DNA from: Dichomitus squalens LYAD-421 SS1
Taxonomy: Eukaryota > Basidiomycota > Agaricomycetes > Polyporales > Polyporaceae
Assembly: GCF_000275845.1 (NCBI RefSeq)
Contig: NW_006766894.1
Span: 166,708 to 230,707, forward strand
DNA length: 64,000 bases
Direction of reading: 5' to 3'
Shown: in pieces, positions 58,983-64,000 of the stretch
Layout of the letters: each line of letters opens with the position of its first letter
Numbering within the stretch: position 1 is the stretch's first letter
Program-made: the position numbers and the translations under genes
Notes under the pieces: generated by a model
What the model saw: only the letters and a program-made list of their open reading frames with translations
Databases searched by the model: none
What the model was told of the DNA's origin: nothing

Positions 58983-61900
58983 ATGCGTCGCCCGACGTCC
59001 CTCGTCGTCGACACCGACATGACTTCCACGACTAGTACGACCTCCCCTTCCGCATCTGCGACCAACATCCCCCAGTCTGCGGTCACTCTTCACTCCGTCG
59101 AGTCGGCTTCGTCCCCCTCGGTATGCCCGCCCCCGCAGGCGTCCATCCCGCTCCTCTTCTCCCTCCTCACCCGCCGCGATTTCTTCGTTCTCATCCTCCC
59201 CGCTATCCTCACTTCCGTCTTCGCGGGTGGCGTCGCGCCATTCATGACCTATGTCATCGGCCGTTCCTTTGACTCCTTCGCCGCTTTCCCGACCACGCCC
59301 AACCCTTCCGACGAGGCCAAGCACAAGCTCCTCCACGGTGTGGGCATGGCAGCTCTTGAACTCGTTGGCTTGGCTGTCGGTGCGCTCGCCCTGAGCAGCA
59401 TCACATCAAGCCTTTGGATCTGGACTGGTGAGCGCAACCTTGTTGCAGTCCGCAAGCGGATATACTCCGCCGTCACCGGGAAAGAAATGGTCTGGTTCGA
59501 CACCAAGATGGGCTCCGAGGAGTCTGTCCAGTCCGTCGAAGGAAACGGTCCCATTGGCGCTGGTGGTCTTATGGCTAACTTTGCTCGGTAAGTTCCCTTT
59601 CTTTGTGCATGAGTTTGCGACTCATCCCTATGTCAGGGAAACCGACGAAGTCCGCATGGCTTCTTCGCTGGCTATGGGCATGGTCATTCAGTACACGACG
59701 ACCTTCCTCACGAGTCTGGTCCTCGCGTTCGTGTGGTCCTGGTCCCTGACCCTCGTCATTCTCTCCGCTGTGCCACTCCTCATGGTCATCCAGACGCTCT
59801 CGCAAGGCTTTGCAGGCCCCCGCCTCGCTGTCGAGCGCGCCGCGAGTGCGTCCGCTGCGACACTTGTCGACCGCGCAGTCGCGGCTATCGCTACCGTGAA
59901 GGCGTTCAATGCCGAGAAGTACGAGGAGGAGCAACTTAGCGAAATGCTCGAGAGGATCAAATCCGCGGCGAACAAATGTCACGCCGTCTGGGGCGTCAGC
60001 ACGGCCGCCTCGCAATTCGTCATGATGGCGATGTTCGTGCAGGCTTTCTGGTTCGGCTCCAAGCTTGTCCGCGACGGCACCATCTCCCCCGGCACCGTCA
60101 TGTCCGTGTTTTGGGCATGCCTCATCGCGACAAGCAACCTCCAGATGGCCATCCCGCAGCTCATCATCCTCACCAAGGGCAAATTTGCGATGGCCTCCCT
60201 CTTGACGCTCGCTCAGTCACAGTCGACGTCCAGCCCATACGGTATCCCGCTCTCTCCGACTAAGTCCCAGTCTCGCCGCCCCTCTGCGACGTTCAGGAAG
60301 ATCCGTCTACCCAAGTGCAGCGGTCACTTCGAGCTCAGCGACGTGTCTTTCGCGTACCCTTCCCGTCCCACCATGCCGGTCCTACAGGATATCTCCATTT
60401 TCCTCCCGCCCCAGGAGACGTCGTTCGTCGTCGGGGGCTCCGGATCCGGCAAGTCGACGCTCGCCCAGCTGCTCCTGCGCATGTACACCCCCAGCTCGGG
60501 CTCGATCTTCCTGGACGACCAGGAGCTGAGCTTCCTCGACGAGGACTTCACGCGCGAGCACGTCGCCGCGGTCTCTCAGAACTGCATCCTGTTCGACATG
60601 AGCGTGCACGACAACGTCGCGATGGGCCTCGCCGGCCCAGGAAGCAAGCGCAAGCCGCAGGACGTCACCCGCGAGGAGGTCGTCAAGGTCTGCCGCGCGG
60701 CGCTGATGCACGAGTTCGTCCGCGACCTGCCTGATGGATATGACACTCAACTTGGCACGAACGGAGCGAACCTCTCCGGCGGTCAGAAGCAGCGACTGGC
60801 TATCGCTCGCGCGTTGCTGCGCAACCCTACTGTCCTTATTCTTGGTGAGCATTAGTCCGTCTACAAATGCTTGACATGAGCTGATGACATTTCAGATGAG
60901 GCGACGTCCGCGCTGGACGCGACCTCCCGCATTCTGGTTTTCGAGGCCATCAAGCGCTGGCGCCAGAATATGACCACCATTGTTATCACCCACGACCTCT
61001 CCCAGATCAGCTCTGACGACTTTGTGCACGTACTAAAGGATGGCAAGCTCATTGAGCAAGGCTTCCGGCACGAGCTCGAGTCGTTCGAGAGCGAGTTCAC
61101 TCGCATGGCCCGTACGCAGGACTCCGAGGGCGGTTTCAAGGAAAAGAACGTCGAAGAGGGCACCGCAGAGGAGCTCCCCATCGAGGCGATTCTTGAGAAG
61201 CAGAACGAGGAGATGCGCGAAGAGCTCGAGACGATCGAGATGACCAGTCGGACGCTGAAGCACCACAGCATTGCGCCGTCTACGTTCCGCCCACTCACCA
61301 TGGGCAACTGGATGTTCGACGCCGTCGCCGAGCTCACGCGAAGCTCTGTCGTACCCAACCGCCAGCCGCGTCCCGTGAGTCGCTTTGTTCCCGCTGACGC
61401 CTTCACTGGCGTATCGGACGAGGCCGAGAAGAAGTTCCGCCGCCGCACGCTGCACATCGACATCCCCACCGTTGCGGTTCCCGCGCCGCTCGCCACTGCG
61501 GCGAGCAACAACCGGCTCAGTCTGCAGTTCACGCCGACGTCGCCGACGCTCTGCGGTCACCCTTCGCCCAAGTCGTTCGCGCCCTCCATGGTGGAGGACG
61601 ATGATGACTTCGACCGCGAGAAGGCTGCCATACAGCGCAGCGGGTCGATGGCGGGCGAGAAGCGCCACTACCGCGGCCACCGTCGCAGGCACACGCGTGA
61701 CGTCCGCCTCGACGCGGTCATCATCGAGAAGGCTGAAGAGACTGTCAGGGAGACGGCGGCCCCTCAGGAGACCGAGGTGTCCTTCTTCCGTCTCGTGCAC
61801 GAGATCATCCCCACCATCCCCAACAAGCCTCTCGTCGTCCTCGGCATGTTCATCTGCCTCGCGAGCGGCACGGTCACGCCCTTGTTCTCCTACCTCCTCT

Positions 61901-63645
61901 CCCGTCTCTTCTTCGAGGTCTCGAACGGCGCGCACAACGTCTCGATCATCAACGTCTACGGCGGGATTGTCCTCGCGATCGCCGCCGCGGACGGCCTTCT
62001 CATCGGCCTCAAGATCTTCGTCATGGAGAACCTGGCGGTCAAATGGGTCACCCACATCCGCGAGATCTGCTACAGCCGCGTGCTCGCGCAGGACAAGAAG
62101 TGGTTCGACAAGCCCGAGAACGCGTCGTCGCGCCTCGTCCAGATCCTTATCAAAGATGGGGACGACGCGCGCTCGCTCATCGCGAGCGTCCTCTCCCAGT
62201 CGCTCGTCGTGTCGGCCATGCTTGGCGTTGGGCTCATCTGGGCGCTCGTCCGCGGGTGGCAGCTCACCCTGGTCGGATTTGCGATCGCGCCGGTGTTTGC
62301 GGGCGTGATGGCGCTTCAGGCGAAGCTCGTGTCGAAGTGCGAGGTGCGCAACAAGCGGGCGCGGGAGGAAGTTGCGAAGCAGTACTACGATGTGAGTTGC
62401 AATTGTCTTTCTCTTTTGTTCGTGTTTGCTGACTGTGGTCGGTTGTCATACAGGCTATCTCGAACGTCCGTGCGATCCGCGCGATGGGTTTCGAGAGCGC
62501 GTTCCGCGAGAAGTTCGATGCTGCGGTCGACTCCGCTCTCACCACTGGTGTTCGCGGCGCATTCGTCGAGGGCTGCTCGTACGGTGTTGCGAGTGCACTC
62601 ATCTACCTCGCGGAAGCGCTTCTCTTCTACGTCGGCGCGGTACTCATTGCCAACGGCACGTTCTCGTACCTGCAGATGATCCAGACTCTACAGCTGGTCG
62701 TCTTCTCGGTTTCTATCGGTTCCCAGCTCATGGCGTTCAGTACGTTGTCCTTATTGTCTGCTGTCATGGATGTTGTTGCTGATATTGGTCACAATAACAG
62801 CTCACCGCATCGCGAAGTCCACTCGTGCCACTCGTGACTTCAACCGTCTTCTCAAGCTCTCTACTTTCACCGACGAGTCCGAGGGCATCCTCGCCCCTGA
62901 TCTCTCCGGCCCCGTCTCCTTCACCAACGTCTCCTTCTCTTATCCCGAACGCCCCGAAGTCGCCGTGCTCAAGAATCTTTTTGTCGAGATCAAGGAGAAT
63001 GAGTGCGTCGCAATCGTCGGGTCCTCCGGTTCCGGCAAGTCGACAATGGCTGCACTCCTCCAACGCCTCTACGAGCCCGACACCGGCTGCGTCGCCATTG
63101 GTCCTCACATCCTCCGCTCTACGGATGTCCACCACCTCCGCGACCACGTCTCGGTCGTCAGCCAGCAGCCGAACTTGTTCGACGCCTCCATCGCTGAGAA
63201 CATCGCGTACGGCAACAAGTCGCTCACACTCGAGGACATTCAGCGCGCAGCGAAGGCGGCGAACGTGCACGACTTCGTCGAGTCGCTGCCCAAGGGCTAC
63301 GACACGCTCGTCGGCGAGAACGCATCACTCATTTCCGGCGGGCAGGCACAGCGGTTGCAGATCGCACGTGCCTTGGCTCGGCCCGCACGCATACTCATCC
63401 TCGACGAGTGCACATCTGCACTCGACGCTGCGAATCAGGCCGCGGTTATGGAGACTCTCAGGCACGCGAAGGTCGGGCGCACCACGCTGGTCGTGACGCA
63501 TAAGCTCGCGATGATGCGCATGTGCGACAAAATCCTGGTTGTGCACGACGGCATCATTGCGGAGCAGGGCTCATATGAGGAGCTCATGGAACGACGGGGC
63601 GTCTTCGCACAGCTTGCCAACGGCGGCGAGTGGATGAGCGACTGA
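58983..63645 (+). CDS. STE6: Ste6-like full ABC exporter (a-factor-type pheromone exporter family)
   Basis: The model is join(58983..59587, 59637..60844, 60896..62391, 62454..62739, 62801..63645), 1479 residues, with order TMD1-NBD1-linker-TMD2-NBD2. NBD1 has Walker A GGSGSGKSTLAQLL (about residue 466), LSGGQKQRLAIARALL, VLILDEATSALD and VITHD. NBD2 has GSSGSGKSTMAALL (about 1271), VSQQPNLFD, ISGGQAQRLQIARAL, LILDECTSALD and VVTHK. Both sites keep the catalytic Glu and His, so both look competent. The family includes yeast Ste6, which exports farnesylated mating pheromone, and MDR-type pumps; the long charged inter-domain linker (about 670-920, with HRRRHTRDVR) favours Ste6 over a drug pump. 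The ATG at 58983 follows a leader without membrane segments. No pheromone precursor (CaaX) gene was seen nearby. Confidence 0.88.
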
Positions 63646-64000
63646 ATGCTCACCTTCTCTCATCATCATTTCTTTTTTTCTTTCCCTCTCTTTTTGGATA
63701 CTGTAGCATTGGATACCGCCTCGTAACACCAGCATACCACCCTCTTCCCCAGACCGCCATCCATAACCATCCTCGATATAGCTCTGACAGCAGATAGCGA
63801 AGTATAACTCTAAGAGACACCAACACGTACTACTACCACCTTCGACCTTCGATTACTTGTGACGCCCCGCATTTGATGACTCCCCGATTGTTTGTTCGCT
63901 TTCATTGTAACATTATCCCACACTCACACTGTATCGCTCCTATACACTTCTAGATAATGGACTGCAATGAATTGACGAGTTCTGAAGACCGTTATTTGGA
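63646..64000. other. 3' flank of the ABC exporter
   Basis: AT- and pyrimidine-rich sequence (TTTCTTTTTTTC near 63670) typical of a fungal 3' untranslated region. No further gene begins before the window ends. Confidence 0.5.

Noticed and set aside
61033..62055. 340-codon minus-strand frame opposite the ABC exporter
   Set aside because: Composition is the complement of the transporter frame (Asp/Arg/Glu-rich) with no family; the plus frame is a clear ABC protein.
55490..63645. P450 plus ABC exporter as a secondary-metabolite cluster
   Set aside because: No backbone synthase, transferase or regulator between or beside them, a 1.5-kb gap separates them, and the exporter looks Ste6-type rather than a toxin pump.
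1..64000. CRISPR array, prophage or bacterial defence system
   Set aside because: Intron-rich eukaryotic gene structure throughout; no regularly spaced direct repeats with unique spacers were seen.

Overview
The window is nuclear DNA of a filamentous basidiomycete, most likely an Agaricomycete. Genes are broken by many short GT-AG introns (about 45-80 nt). Coding DNA is GC-rich, there are no operons, and several families are typical of mushroom-forming fungi: DUF6593 proteins, basidiomycete F-box proteins, a HET-domain protein, a Ste6-type ABC exporter and a fungal P450. Gene models were built by hand from reading frame, splice sites and phase. Every multi-exon model listed keeps phase across all its junctions.

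Layout. 0.5-3.1 kb: one weak small gene, then two tandem DUF6593 genes (+). 3.5-10.7 kb: the cohesin subunit SCC3 (-) and an RSC7/Npl6-type chromatin-remodelling subunit (+), divergent from a 251-bp promoter. 11.2-13.4 kb: a decayed F-box relic followed by an intact F-box gene. 13.8-15.8 kb: a secreted, probably GPI-anchored phosphoesterase (-). 17.3-20.1 kb: three more DUF6593 loci (-), the first carrying a nonsense codon. 21.0-22.9 kb: a HET-domain protein. 23.6-26.0 kb: RBX1 (-) and tubulin cofactor C (+), divergent. 27.2-31.1 kb: two divergent members of a small Cys-rich family with the same exon plan, on either side of a probable mitochondrial protein of unknown function.

31.3-34.7 kb holds no host gene. 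It carries three non-autonomous DNA transposons: one PIF/Harbinger-like and two hAT-like elements, each with clear terminal inverted repeats and target-site duplications. 35.0-46.9 kb is one giant gene of 16 exons for a 3647-residue PH-domain protein. It has long disordered Ser/Thr/Pro-rich stretches, an RS/RD-rich repeat block and a C-terminal coiled coil.

47.4-54.4 kb is a dense housekeeping block: a Zrg17-like cation-diffusion-facilitator protein, a dolichyl-diphosphatase, the ribosome-biogenesis factor Rrp14/SURF6 and the PP2A activator PTPA. 55.5-57.5 kb is a cytochrome P450 whose oxygen-activation motif lies on a 14-nt micro-exon. 59.0-63.6 kb is a full-length Ste6-like ABC exporter.

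Most of the genes are independent housekeeping functions (cohesion, chromatin, ubiquitin ligase, tubulin folding, ribosome biogenesis, N-glycosylation, zinc). They are interspersed with accessory families (DUF6593, F-box, HET, Cys-rich pair) and transposons. I see no defence island or secondary-metabolite cluster. The least-described items are the giant PH protein, the Cys-rich pair, the DUF6593 set and the three transposons.
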